From: Roseomonas sp. HF4
GTDB lineage: Bacteria; Pseudomonadota; Alphaproteobacteria; Acetobacterales; Acetobacteraceae
Reading direction: 5' to 3'
Assembly (NCBI RefSeq): GCF_005222755.1
Contig: NZ_STGD01000002.1
Coordinates: 248,001 to 312,000 of the forward strand
DNA length: 64,000 bases
Below, in pieces: positions 1 through 8,141 of the stretch. Position numbers and translations under genes: made by a program. How positions within the stretch are numbered: position 1 is the first letter of the stretch; each line of letters opens with the position of its first letter. The notes under the pieces were generated by a model. That model worked only from the letters and a program-made list of their open reading frames with translations, made no database searches and was not told the DNA's origin.

Positions 1-325
1 CGTGCGCCACGCCGCGCTCGGGCTTCACGCGTTCGCCGTCGAAATGCGCCGTGCCGCCCGCCGCATCCATCGCCGCGAGCTGCCGCCAGCGGTGATGCGG
101 CGTCGAGGCGACCAGCGCCGCGATCGTCTCCTGCGCCGAACACCCGGACCGCAGCAGGTCGAGCCCGCGCGGGCCGAGCCGCGGGTCGGTGCGGTGTTGC
201 GTCAGCATGCCGCCGACCCCGGCCGCCAGGAAGGGCACGCGCGTGCCCACCGCGATGGAGGAGGTCGTCACCGCCGCACCGAACTGGCCGGTCCGCGCGC
301 ATCGCCCGAGAAGCGAGAAGGTCAT
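1..325 (-). CDS. DUF1028 family protein (partial, N-terminal part)
   Basis: About 108 N-terminal residues are present; the rest lies beyond the window edge. The protein opens MTFSLLGRCARTGQFGAAV and continues with a TSSIAVGTRVPF segment, a GVGGMLTQHRTDPRLGPRGL segment and a run like AALVASTPHHRWRQLAAMDA. This order matches DUF1028 proteins, which have an Ntn-hydrolase-like fold and no settled substrate. The ATG at 325 is the only in-frame start seen; a nearby upstream ATG is out of frame and closes at once. The gene is divergent from the binding-protein gene to its right, and such proteins are often found near peptide or amine transporters. The family call is from pattern recognition; the function is unknown. 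Confidence 0.72.
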   Translation of the reverse strand, partial: MTFSLLGRCARTGQFGAAVTTSSIAVGTRVPFLAAGVGGMLTQHRTDPRLGPRGLDLLRSGCSAQETIAALVASTPHHRWRQLAAMDAAGGTAHFDGERVKPERGVAH

Positions 326-377
326 GGCATCCCTGTCCGTCGGCTGCCGCATTGAAGGGCGGCGCGGCCGCGCCGTC

Positions 378-417
378 CAGGCGGTGGACAGGCGGTGGAC
401 AGGCGGTGGACAGGCGG
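378..417. repeat. 11-bp tandem repeat, three full copies plus part
   Basis: Three perfect direct copies of GCGGTGGACAG lie end to end (381-391, 392-402, 403-413), with CAG before them and a partial GCGG after. The array sits in the divergent intergenic region between the DUF1028 gene and the substrate-binding-protein gene, about 45 bases before the latter's start. It could be slippage-prone spacer DNA or a set of phased binding sites; nothing here separates the two. Confidence 0.85.
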
Positions 418-459
418 GGATGCGATGTCATGATGCCGCCCGCAATACGGAAGGGCATC

Positions 460-2061
460 ATGGCAGACCGCAGAACCTCGATCCTGGCCGGGGCCGCCGC
501 CGCGGTGCTGGCCTTCTCGGGCGCGATGGCCCCCGCGGCGGCGCAGCAGCCCGCGCCCTCCGGGACGCTGCGCGTGGTGCTGGCCAATCCGCTGGCGAGC
601 CTCGACCCCGTGGTCTCGACCGCGGCCTTCATCCGCAACCACGGCTTCCTCGTCTATGATCAGCTGTTTGGCCTGGACAGCCAGGGCGAGGCGCGGCCGC
701 AGATGGTCGATCGGCACGAGGTCTCGGCCGACGGCATGACGCATCGCTTCACGCTGCGCGACGGCCTCGCCTTCCATGATGGCCAGCCGGTGCGCGCGGC
801 GGATGCCGTCGCCTCCATCCGGCGCTGGTCGCAGCGCGACATCGCAGGGCGCGCACTGGCCGCGGCGACCGCGGCGATGGAGGTGGTGGACGACAAGACA
901 TTTACCATCCGCCTGTCGCGCCCCTTCGGCCTGGTGACCGAGGTGCTGGCCCGTCCGACCGCGAGCGCGCTGTTCGTGATGCCGGAACGCATCGCCTCCA
1001 CCCCCGCGAACGTCGCCTTCACGGACCCGACCGGCTCCGGCCCCTTCATCTTCCGCCAGCAGGAGTACCTGCCGGGCGAACGCGCGGTCTATCTGCGCAA
1101 CCCGGCCTATCGCCCGCGCAGCGAACCGGCGGACGGGCTGGCGGGCGGCAAGGTCGCGCTGCTCGAGCGCATCGAATGGCTCGGCATCAACGACCCGGCG
1201 ACGGCCGCGGCCGCGCTGCAGTCGGGCGAGATCGACTTCATCGAGCAGCCGACACCCGACGTGCTGCCGCTGCTGGCGCGCAACCGCAACATCCGCACCT
1301 TCCAGCTCGACCCGATCGGCTCGATGGTCTGGCTGCGCCCGAACCACACCCAGCCGCCCTTCAACAACCCGGCCGCGCGGCGGGCGCTGCTGCATCTCGT
1401 GAACCAGCAGGAGAACCTGCAGGCGGTCGGCGTCGCGCCGGCCGAACAGGTGCCCTATTGCCCGGCCTATTTCCTGTGCGGCACGCCGCTCGAAAGCAAC
1501 GCCGGCGCCGAGGGGCTGCGCGAGATCAACCTGGAGCGCGCGCGCGCCCTGCTGCGCGAGGCCGGCTACAACGGGGAACGCGTCGTCTTCCTCAATGCCA
1601 CGGACAGCCCGGTCAACAACGCCGTCACGCTGACCATGGCGGAAAACATGCGTCGCGCCGGGCTCAACATGGACGTGGTCGCGATGGACTGGGCGACGCT
1701 TTCGCAGCGGCGCAATCGGCGCGAGCCGGTGGAGCAGGGCGGCTGGAACCTGTTCGTCACCGTCGCCAACGTCCTCGATGCCCAGAACCCGCTGGTCAAC
1801 GTCTATCTCGGCTCGCCGTGCCAGGGCGGCCCCGCCGGCTGGCCCTGCGACGAGGAACTCGAGCGCCTGCGCCGCGCCTGGTGGGAGGAAGCCGACCCTG
1901 CGAAGCGCCGGCAGATCCTCGACCAGGTGCAGGCCCGCGCGACTGAATCCCTCCCCTACATCAATGGCGGGCAGTTCCGCCGCCTGGCCGCGCACCGGAC
2001 CAACATCGAAGGGCTGCGCCCGACCATCATCCCTGTCTTCTGGGGCGTGACGAAGCGCTGA
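460..2061 (+). CDS. ABC transporter substrate-binding protein, family 5 (peptide/nickel type)
   Basis: A periplasmic solute receptor of the SBP_bac_5 class (DppA/OppA/NikA-like), 533 residues, a usual length for the family. The ATG at 460 is preferred because GGAAGGG lies just upstream and it gives a clean signal peptide (MADRRTSILAGAAAAVLAF, cleavage near APAAAQQ). ATGs at 430 and 433 are in frame but would bury the signal. The mature part has the family's early GTLRVVLANPLASLDPV block and the FTDPTGSGPFIF block typical of lobe I. No dedicated permease or ATPase genes for this receptor follow. The next gene is a CnbZ-like deaminase two bases downstream, probably co-transcribed. Ligand unknown; a peptide or amino-acid derivative is plausible. 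Confidence 0.88.
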   Translation: MADRRTSILAGAAAAVLAFSGAMAPAAAQQPAPSGTLRVVLANPLASLDPVVSTAAFIRNHGFLVYDQLFGLDSQGEARPQMVDRHEVSADGMTHRFTLRDGLAFHDGQPVRAADAVASIRRWSQRDIAGRALAAATAAMEVVDDKTFTIRLSRPFGLVTEVLARPTASALFVMPERIASTPANVAFTDPTGSGPFIFRQQEYLPGERAVYLRNPAYRPRSEPADGLAGGKVALLERIEWLGINDPATAAAALQSGEIDFIEQPTPDVLPLLARNRNIRTFQLDPIGSMVWLRPNHTQPPFNNPAARRALLHLVNQQENLQAVGVAPAEQVPYCPAYFLCGTPLESNAGAEGLREINLERARALLREAGYNGERVVFLNATDSPVNNAVTLTMAENMRRAGLNMDVVAMDWATLSQRRNRREPVEQGGWNLFVTVANVLDAQNPLVNVYLGSPCQGGPAGWPCDEELERLRRAWWEEADPAKRRQILDQVQARATESLPYINGGQFRRLAAHRTNIEGLRPTIIPVFWGVTKR

Positions 2062-2063
2062 CC

Positions 2064-2813
2064 ATGGAAACCATCGCCATCGCCGAGGCCGGCTACCGCT
2101 TCATCCCGGCCGTCATGCAGTATTCCGGTGGCGTCGCGGCGCTGCCGGGCTTCCGGCTCGAACGTGTGCGCTTCGCCGAACCCCTGCCGATGGCCGAGGG
2201 CTGGCGGCGCATCGCCGCCATCCTCGACGCCGCGGGCCGCCCGCGCACGGCCTTCGCGGCCTGCGAACTCCGTTCCCCCGCGCCCTTCACCGAGGCGGGC
2301 TTCGCCACCTTCAACGCCGGCTACGCCGCCGTGCTCAACGACTGGGGCGTGCTGCGCGACGGGCGCAACCCGATCGCGCGCAGCAATGTCTGCCCGCGCC
2401 ACGCGCCGCCGCCCGAGCCCTGCTTCCACGCCTTCTGCTTCACCGTGCCGGACGCCGATGCCGCGCCGTCCTTCGCCGTTGCCGGCAGCGGGGAGGCGGC
2501 GGAGGGCAAGGGCTCCTACCGCGATAACACCGTGGCTTACGGCGACACCTCGCCCGAGGGGCTGCTGAACAAGGGAATCTGGGTGCTGGGCGAGATGGAG
2601 CGCCGGATGGGCCTGCTCGGCCATAGCTGGGCCGGTACGACGGGCGTGCAGGCCTATACCGTGCATCCGCTGCCGCCGGCCCTGGCCGCCGGGATGGCCA
2701 TGCGCGGCGTGCTGCGCCACGGCCTCACCTGGCAGGATTGTCGCCCGCCGGTGGAGGGGCTGGATTTCGAAATGGATTGCCGCGGCATCGGCCTGGAGCG
2801 CGTGGTCGCCTGA
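2064..2813 (+). CDS. CnbZ-like (2-amino-5-chloromuconate deaminase-type) protein
   Basis: This 249-residue protein resembles those annotated as 2-amino-5-chloromuconate deaminase CnbZ, a deaminase of aminomuconate-type ring-cleavage products. Recognisable stretches are AGYRFIPAVMQYSGGVAALP near the start, FAACELRSPAPFTEAGF around residue 75, RSNVCPRHAPPPEPCFHAF in the middle and TYTVHPL-like and LTWQDCRPPVEGLDFEMDCR blocks near the end. It is probably soluble, as no signal or membrane segment is seen. It starts two bases after the binding-protein gene, so the two are likely one operon. No other nitroaromatic or aminophenol genes are nearby, so the true substrate may be a different enamine or imine. 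The stop codon abuts the stop of the convergent hydrolase. Confidence 0.6.
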   Translation: METIAIAEAGYRFIPAVMQYSGGVAALPGFRLERVRFAEPLPMAEGWRRIAAILDAAGRPRTAFAACELRSPAPFTEAGFATFNAGYAAVLNDWGVLRDGRNPIARSNVCPRHAPPPEPCFHAFCFTVPDADAAPSFAVAGSGEAAEGKGSYRDNTVAYGDTSPEGLLNKGIWVLGEMERRMGLLGHSWAGTTGVQAYTVHPLPPALAAGMAMRGVLRHGLTWQDCRPPVEGLDFEMDCRGIGLERVVA

Positions 2814-3620
2814 TCAGGCCGCGAGGCGCGGCTCGAGGAAGGCTTCCACCGCCGGGAAGGTCCCTTCCCCCGAATGCCCAACGCCCGGAACGCGGTCGAG
2901 CACGGCGTCGATTCCGGCGGCCCGCAGGCTCGCGGCCAGCGCCTCGATCCGCGCGATGCGGGTCGGCCCCTGCGCCTCGGCCCCGCGCACCCAGAGCGGA
3001 TGGCCGGGCGGGACGCGGATGACCTCGGTCTCCGTGTCACCCTCGCCCACCACCAGATGCACCGCCACACGGCGCATCGCCGCGAGGTCGGGCGCATGGC
3101 CGAAGACAGCGGCGAAGTCCTCGGTGCCCGCCCACCAGGGCAGCGTGGGGTCGAGCAGCGTGACGTAGCCGGGCGCACCGATCGAGACCGCGTGCAGCCG
3201 GTGCGGCTGCAGCAGCAGGAAGCGCAGCGCGAACTGCCCGCCGCCCGAATAGCCGGCCAGCGCAAAGCGGTCGGTCGCCAGGTCGACGCGCCGCGCCGCG
3301 TCCTCGACCATCGCGAGCAGCGCGTGATCGTAGCGTAGGCCCCGGAACAGGCCGAACTTGTAGCCGGGTTCGTCGTCGGGCGCGGTGCTGCCGATCGCGA
3401 AGAGCGGCGCCAGCACCACGGCGCCGGTGCGTTCGCTCAGCGGCACGCAGAGGTCGCGCAGCGCCTCGGGCCGGCGGTCGCTGCCATGGACGGCGACCAG
3501 CAGCGGCGCCGGCCCCTCGCGCCGCCGTGCCGGAACATGGAGGCAGTAGGGAAAGCGCGGTTCGGCGGCACAGGCGAAGAAGGGCGTGGCACCCTCCATC
3601 GCAGGTCGCCAGCCGGGCAT
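2814..3620 (-). CDS. alpha/beta hydrolase
   Basis: A 268-residue soluble alpha/beta-hydrolase. A PLLVAVHGSDRRPEALRDL segment supplies the oxyanion-hole HG motif near residue 40. The nucleophile elbow is GYSGGGQFALRF around residue 120, and a C-terminal VPGVGHSGEG gives the catalytic histidine. The start MPGWRPAMEG is taken at 3620, five bases after the stop of the arginine-deiminase-fold gene upstream; a second Met at residue 8 is possible. It is the last gene of the eight-gene minus-strand operon with the PotABCD-like importer, so it may hydrolyse an ester or amide of the imported compound. It ends back to back with the CnbZ-like gene; the two stops form the palindrome TGATCA. Substrate unknown. 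Confidence 0.8.
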   Translation of the reverse strand: MPGWRPAMEGATPFFACAAEPRFPYCLHVPARRREGPAPLLVAVHGSDRRPEALRDLCVPLSERTGAVVLAPLFAIGSTAPDDEPGYKFGLFRGLRYDHALLAMVEDAARRVDLATDRFALAGYSGGGQFALRFLLLQPHRLHAVSIGAPGYVTLLDPTLPWWAGTEDFAAVFGHAPDLAAMRRVAVHLVVGEGDTETEVIRVPPGHPLWVRGAEAQGPTRIARIEALAASLRAAGIDAVLDRVPGVGHSGEGTFPAVEAFLEPRLAA

Positions 3621-3625
3621 GCCGC

Positions 3626-4636
3626 TCACAGCGGGTCGCGCACCAGGGGCGCCGTCGAGCAATGGATGCCCCCGCCGCCGAGATAGACGCGGTCGTATGC
3701 CACCAGGCGCACGGAAATGCCCGCCTTGTCCAACGCGTCCTGCGTGCGCGGGCCAACCTGGTCGCTCATCAGCACGCGCCCCGGCGCCACCGCCAGGCAG
3801 TTGATCGCCCAGGACGGATCCTCGTGGGTCAGCGGGATCATCCGGATGCCGAGGCGCTTCAGTTCCTCCATGAAGGTGAAGGGCAGGATGACGGGGTTCA
3901 CCAGCGCGACATCGTGGCCGAGCATGACGAAGGCGCCGTCGATGTGCAGCCGGTAGCCAGGGATCTGCACGCGGATCAGCCGCGTGCCCTGCAGCGCCAG
4001 CACCTCCTCCATCTGCCTGGCGCCTTCCTCGTTGACGCGGGAGGAGACGCCGATCACCGCGACATCCGGGCGGATGTACGCGAACGACCCGCCCTCCATC
4101 AGGCCGGTGCCGGCGATGGTGCGCAGGATTGGCATGCCGATGCCGGCCAGCGTCTCGGTCACCGCGCGTTCCTCCCCGCGGCGGATGCGCGGGCCCATGC
4201 GCGTGACGACGGCGCCGCCATCGATCCCGATGCAGGAATCCCGAGTGTAGACCGACTTGTGCCGGCCGGGCGCGGCGCGATGGAGCATGACGACCTCGAC
4301 GCCTTCCTCCCGCAGCGCGGCAGCGAGCGAATCGTGCTGCGCCTGCTGCTCGGCGAGCGGGGGAATGACCTCGCCCCGCCAATAGGCGCCGGTTGCGGGG
4401 TCGCCATAGGCGCCGAGTTCAGGGATGAGCGGCAGGCCGTCGAGGACCTTCATCTCCTCGCCCGGGCGGTGCATCAGCACGACGCGCAGCCGGCCGATGT
4501 CGGAATTGCAGCCCCAGCGGCGGCCCCAGCCGGCTTCCTGCTCGGCCGTGCTGTTGAACGGCGGGTCGGGCTCGCTCGCGAAGCGCTCGATCAGCATGTT
4601 GTAGCGGTGGTCGAACTCGCTCATCGCCTGGGCCAT
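3626..4636 (-). CDS. arginine deiminase / dimethylarginine dimethylaminohydrolase family protein
   Basis: A 336-residue amidinotransferase-fold (pentein) enzyme. The family's guanidine-processing residues can be placed: Asp133 in YTRDSC, Glu181 in LMEGGSF, His231 and Asp233 in RLHIDGAF, and the nucleophile Cys326 in GGGGIHCSTAPL. LRVVLMHRPGEEM near residue 50 is the typical first strand. The position after EGG, often Asp or Asn in arginine deiminases, is Ser here, so the substrate may differ from free arginine. An upstream GGGAGGC supports the ATG at 4636; MSEF at residue 5 is an alternative. It sits four bases behind the PotC-like permease. This fits hydrolysis of a guanidino compound taken up by the adjacent transporter, which is an inference. 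Confidence 0.8.
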   Translation of the reverse strand: MAQAMSEFDHRYNMLIERFASEPDPPFNSTAEQEAGWGRRWGCNSDIGRLRVVLMHRPGEEMKVLDGLPLIPELGAYGDPATGAYWRGEVIPPLAEQQAQHDSLAAALREEGVEVVMLHRAAPGRHKSVYTRDSCIGIDGGAVVTRMGPRIRRGEERAVTETLAGIGMPILRTIAGTGLMEGGSFAYIRPDVAVIGVSSRVNEEGARQMEEVLALQGTRLIRVQIPGYRLHIDGAFVMLGHDVALVNPVILPFTFMEELKRLGIRMIPLTHEDPSWAINCLAVAPGRVLMSDQVGPRTQDALDKAGISVRLVAYDRVYLGGGGIHCSTAPLVRDPL

Positions 4637-4640
4637 GGCC

Positions 4641-5432
4641 TCAGCCTCCCTCGGTGCGCCGCCGGAGCGCCCGGTCGGCCAGCAGCAGCAGCAGCGTGAA
4701 CAGGATCAGCAGCACGGCCACGGCGGCCATGGCGGGGTCGAGGTTCTCGTTGATCCCGTCCCAGATCCGGCGCGGCAGGGTGAAGACGTCGCGGGATGCG
4801 ATGAACAGCACCATCACGAGCTCGTCCCAGGAATGGATGAAGGCGAAGATGGCGCCCGAGAAGATGCCGGGCGCGATGCGCGGCAGGATCACCCAGCGCA
4901 GCGTCTGCGTGAGCGACGCCCCCATGCCCCGCGCAGCCTGCTCCAACCGCGGGTCGAAGGCCGCGAGCGCGGTCGAGACGGTGATGACCACATAGGGAAT
5001 GCCCGTCACGCCATGCGCGATGACCACGCCCATGAACCGGTCCAGCAGGTCGAGGGCGCCGAAGTAGCGATACAGCCCGATGGCGTAGACGATGGACGGG
5101 ATGATCAGCGGCAGCAACATCAGCACGCGGATCAGCTCCGTCGCGCGGCGGGAGATGCGCCAGCAGCCGATGGCGCAGAGCGTCCCCGCCACGACGGACA
5201 GGACCGTTGCGGCCACGGCGATGGTGAAGGACTGCCAGATCGAGCCGAGCCATTCCGGGGAGGCGAGCACGGTCCGGAAATGCTGCAGGCTGAGCCCGTC
5301 CTTCGGCAGCGACAGGAAACGCTGGTCGGTCAGCGCAACCGGCACCACGATCAGGATCGGCAGCACGAGATAGAGCGCCGTGGCCCAGGCCAGGCCCCGC
5401 CCGGCGGGCCCGGGACGATAGGTGCCGTCCAT
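4641..5432 (-). CDS. ABC transporter permease, PotC-like
   Basis: A 263-residue inner-membrane permease of the spermidine/putrescine and iron type. Hydrophobic segments are spread along the protein (for example LVLPILIVVPVAL near the N-terminus and AVLLILFTLLLLLA near the C-terminus), consistent with about six helices. The cytoplasmic EAA loop that docks on the ATPase is visible as QAARGMGASLTQTLRWVILP. It starts five bases after the PotB-like gene and is followed four bases later by the arginine-deiminase-fold gene. With the PotB-like partner, PotA-like ATPase and PotD-like receptor it forms a complete importer. The ligand is not readable from the permease. Confidence 0.9.
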   Translation of the reverse strand: MDGTYRPGPAGRGLAWATALYLVLPILIVVPVALTDQRFLSLPKDGLSLQHFRTVLASPEWLGSIWQSFTIAVAATVLSVVAGTLCAIGCWRISRRATELIRVLMLLPLIIPSIVYAIGLYRYFGALDLLDRFMGVVIAHGVTGIPYVVITVSTALAAFDPRLEQAARGMGASLTQTLRWVILPRIAPGIFSGAIFAFIHSWDELVMVLFIASRDVFTLPRRIWDGINENLDPAMAAVAVLLILFTLLLLLADRALRRRTEGG

Positions 5433-5437
5433 CCGCC

Positions 5438-6283
5438 TCAGGCCCCCGCCCCGAAGATGCGGCGCAGGTCCACGATGCGGGAGAACACCGCGAGCGTGAC
5501 CAGGATCGCGACCACCAGCATCGTCGCCATCATGGTGCCGAGCCCCCAGCGGATGAGGTCGAGGATCTGCAGCCCGATCCATTCCGCGACCATCAGCGTC
5601 TTGCCGCCGCCGAGGATGGCCGGCGTGATGTAGAAGCCGAGGGTGAAGATGAAGACCAGCACGGCGGCCGCGATCACGCCGGGCATGGAGAGCGGCAGGA
5701 AGACCCGGCGGAACACCTGGCCCCGCGACCCGCCGAGCCCGCGCGCGGCGGCCAGCAGCCGTGGGTCGATCTCCCGCATCGAGGCCAGCATCGGCAGCAC
5801 GGCGAAGGGCACCATGTAGTGCACCATGCCGACGACGATGCCGAATTCGTTCCAGACCAGCGGCAGCGGCTCGGAGATGATGCCGGCTTCCATCAGCGTG
5901 TTGTTCACGAGGCCCTGCCGGCGCAGCAGCGTGACCCAGGCGAAGGCACGCACCAGCACCGAGATCCAGAGCGGCACGAGCACAGCCAGGATCCACCACC
6001 CCCGCGCGCGCGGGCTGGCCAGCGTGATCGCGTAGGCGATGGCATAGCCCAGAAGCAGCGCCAGCACGGTCGTGATGAGGCAGATGCGCAGCGTCGTCAC
6101 GATCACCCGCTGCACGGCGCCCGAGGTGAACAGCCGCTCGTAATTGCCGAGGCCGGGCTCGGGCTCCGTCACGCTGATGGCGAGCACCTGCAGGATGGGC
6201 GCGACGTAAAAGACGACCAGCAGCAGGAAGGCCGGCAGGATCAGCCACCACCACCCCGCGCCCGGCCGCCCGGCGGCGGTCAC
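5438..6283 (-). CDS. ABC transporter permease, PotB-like
   Basis: A 281-residue membrane permease that pairs with the PotC-like protein. It starts at a GTG sharing GTGA with the stop of the ATPase gene. The N-terminus has a WWWLILPAFLLLVVFYVAP helix, and the EAA coupling loop is AAARGLGGSRGQVFRRVFLP around residue 190. Later segments such as AAVLVFIFTLGFYITPAIL and MMATMLVVAILVTLAVF complete the usual six helices. Its position between ATPase and second permease is the classic potABCD-type order. Confidence is high for the class and low for the ligand. Confidence 0.9.
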   Translation of the reverse strand: MTAAGRPGAGWWWLILPAFLLLVVFYVAPILQVLAISVTEPEPGLGNYERLFTSGAVQRVIVTTLRICLITTVLALLLGYAIAYAITLASPRARGWWILAVLVPLWISVLVRAFAWVTLLRRQGLVNNTLMEAGIISEPLPLVWNEFGIVVGMVHYMVPFAVLPMLASMREIDPRLLAAARGLGGSRGQVFRRVFLPLSMPGVIAAAVLVFIFTLGFYITPAILGGGKTLMVAEWIGLQILDLIRWGLGTMMATMLVVAILVTLAVFSRIVDLRRIFGAGA

Positions 6284-7374
6284 GCGGCGTCCTCCTCGAC
6301 CGGCACGGCGGCCTCGGCCGACCAGCCGAGGCGCACGGGAAGCCCCTCGGCCGGCGCGATGGCGGCCTGCCAGGAGGGCAGGCTCGCGCGGATCTCGCCG
6401 AGGCGCTCGGTGGCCACGCGCAGCGCGAAGCCGGCACCGAGGTAGGACCAGGACAGGATGCGCCCCTCCGCGACGTTATCGGCGGCCTCGCCCTCGGCCA
6501 GCAGCGCCACCTTCTCGGGCCGGAGCGAAAGCAGGCTGCGCGATCCCGCCGGCGGCGGCGCCGCGCCGTCCGGCAGCCGCACGGACACGCCGCTGTCGAG
6601 CGCGAAGCCGCCCGCTGCCGCCTCGACCACCGTGCCTTCCAGGAAGTTCGACTTGCCGAGGAAGTCGGCGACGAAACGCGTGCGCGGGCGTTCGTACAGC
6701 AGCCCCGGCGCACCCTGCTGCACCAGCCTGCCATGGTTCAGGATGGCGATGCGGTCGGACAGCGACAGCGCCTCCTCCTGGTCGTGCGTCACGTTGACGA
6801 AGGTGCGGCCGACGCGCCGGTGCAGCGCCTTCAGCTCCTCCTGCAACTCCGCCCGCAGCTTCTTGTCGAGCGCCGAGAGTGGTTCATCCAGCAGCAGCAG
6901 CGCCGGGTCGAACACCAGCGCGCGGGCCAGCGCGACGCGCTGCTGCTGCCCGCCCGACAATTGCCGCGGCAACCTCTCCGCAAAGGTGGCGAGTTGCACC
7001 AGGTCGAGCGCGGCGCGCACCTTCGCGTCGCGATCCGCGCGCGACAGGCCGCGCACGCGCAGCGGGAAGGCGATGTTCTCCGCCACCGTCATGTGCGGGA
7101 ACAGCGCGTAGCCCTGGAAGACCATGCCGAAGTTGCGCTTCTCCGGCGGCAGCGGCGTGATGTCGCGGCCATCGAGCAGGATCGCGCCCGCGCTCGGCGC
7201 GACGAAGCCCGCCACCGCCATCAGGATGGTCGTCTTGCCGGAGCCCGAGGGGCCGAGCAGCGTCAGGAATTCGCCCTGCCCGACCTCGAGCGAGACGTCC
7301 TCCACCGCCGTGAACTCGCCGTAGCGCTTGGTCAGGCCCTTCAGGCCGAGCGCGTGGCCGCGCGCATCGCTCAT
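6280..7374 (-). CDS. ABC transporter ATP-binding protein, PotA-like
   Basis: The 364-residue energising ATPase of the importer. Walker A is GPSGSGKT at residues 41-48, the Q-loop lies in MVFQGYALFPHM, the signature is LSGGQQQR, Walker B is LLLLDEPLSALD, and the switch histidine is in VTHDQEEAL. The last third is a TOBE-type regulatory domain (LRPEKVALL and following), as in PotA, FbpC and UgpC. Its start overlaps the aldolase stop (ATGA) and its stop overlaps the permease start (GTGA), so translation is coupled. No odd residues were seen in the catalytic motifs. Confidence 0.93.
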   Translation of the reverse strand: MSDARGHALGLKGLTKRYGEFTAVEDVSLEVGQGEFLTLLGPSGSGKTTILMAVAGFVAPSAGAILLDGRDITPLPPEKRNFGMVFQGYALFPHMTVAENIAFPLRVRGLSRADRDAKVRAALDLVQLATFAERLPRQLSGGQQQRVALARALVFDPALLLLDEPLSALDKKLRAELQEELKALHRRVGRTFVNVTHDQEEALSLSDRIAILNHGRLVQQGAPGLLYERPRTRFVADFLGKSNFLEGTVVEAAAGGFALDSGVSVRLPDGAAPPPAGSRSLLSLRPEKVALLAEGEAADNVAEGRILSWSYLGAGFALRVATERLGEIRASLPSWQAAIAPAEGLPVRLGWSAEAAVPVEEDAA

Positions 7375-8141
7375 GCCCGGTAGTCCGGCTGCTCTCGGTC
7401 GAGTTTCCGCTTCAGCGCCTGCCAGGGCAGCCAGCCCTTGGTCGGGCCCGTGCCGAACTGGTCCCGCGCGCGCCTGACGACCGGCGCCGGCGGCACCGCG
7501 AGCGGCGCGCCGGAGGATTGCGCGGCCAATTGGATGCGGCAGGCCTGCTCCAGGTAGTACAACCAGTAGAAGGCCTCGGCGACGCTGCGCCCGACCGTCA
7601 GCAGCCCGTGGTGGCGCAGGATCATGCAGGGACGCTCGCCCAGGTCCTGCACCAGCCGGTCGCGTTCGGACAGGTTGTCGTCGGCCGCGATGCCTTCGTA
7701 GTCGTGCAGCGCGACGCGGCCGTCGAATTCCATGCTCATCTGATTGAGCGGCAGCAGCCCGCCCGACTGCGCGGCCACCGCCATGCCGGCCAGCGTATGC
7801 GTGTGCATGACGCACATCGCATCGTTCCGCCCGAGATGCACGGCGGAATGGATGACGAAGCCGGCCGGGTTCACGGGCCATGCGGTCGCCTGCAGCGGCT
7901 CGCCCTCGGCATCCACCGCGACCAGGCTGCTCGCCGTGATCTCCTCGAACAGCAGGCCGTAGGGGTTGACCAGGAAGCGGTGCCCCTCCCCCGGCAGCCG
8001 CGCCGAGAGATGCGTGAACACGAGGTCCGTCATGCCGAACATCGCAACCAGGCGGTAGGCGGCTGCAAGGTCCTCGCGCACCTCCTGTTCGGTCGGCACG
8101 CGGTCTGGGTCCGGCTTCACCGGCGGGGGCGGCAGGGGCAT
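7371..8141 (-). CDS. class II aldolase/adducin family protein
   Basis: A 256-residue cytosolic class II aldolase-fold protein. Metal-binding histidines are visible in MHTHTLAGMAV (near residue 113) and ILRHHGLLTVG (near residue 175), and the substrate-loop region is FTHLSARLPGEGHRFLVNP. The length is right for the family, which cleaves or decarboxylates phosphorylated or hydroxylated keto acids in a zinc-dependent way. It overlaps its neighbours by one base upstream (TGATG) and four downstream (ATGA). Its place between a GhrA-like reductase and the transporter ATPase suggests it handles a hydroxy- or keto-acid fragment left after deamination. The exact substrate cannot be inferred. Confidence 0.88.
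   Translation of the reverse strand: MPLPPPPVKPDPDRVPTEQEVREDLAAAYRLVAMFGMTDLVFTHLSARLPGEGHRFLVNPYGLLFEEITASSLVAVDAEGEPLQATAWPVNPAGFVIHSAVHLGRNDAMCVMHTHTLAGMAVAAQSGGLLPLNQMSMEFDGRVALHDYEGIAADDNLSERDRLVQDLGERPCMILRHHGLLTVGRSVAEAFYWLYYLEQACRIQLAAQSSGAPLAVPPAPVVRRARDQFGTGPTKGWLPWQALKRKLDREQPDYRA

Noticed and set aside
322-1995. Long open frame on the minus strand opposite the binding-protein gene
   Set aside because: It is antisense to a gene with a signal peptide and conserved family blocks, and its translation is Arg/Ala/His-rich without any motif, as expected from codon bias at high GC.
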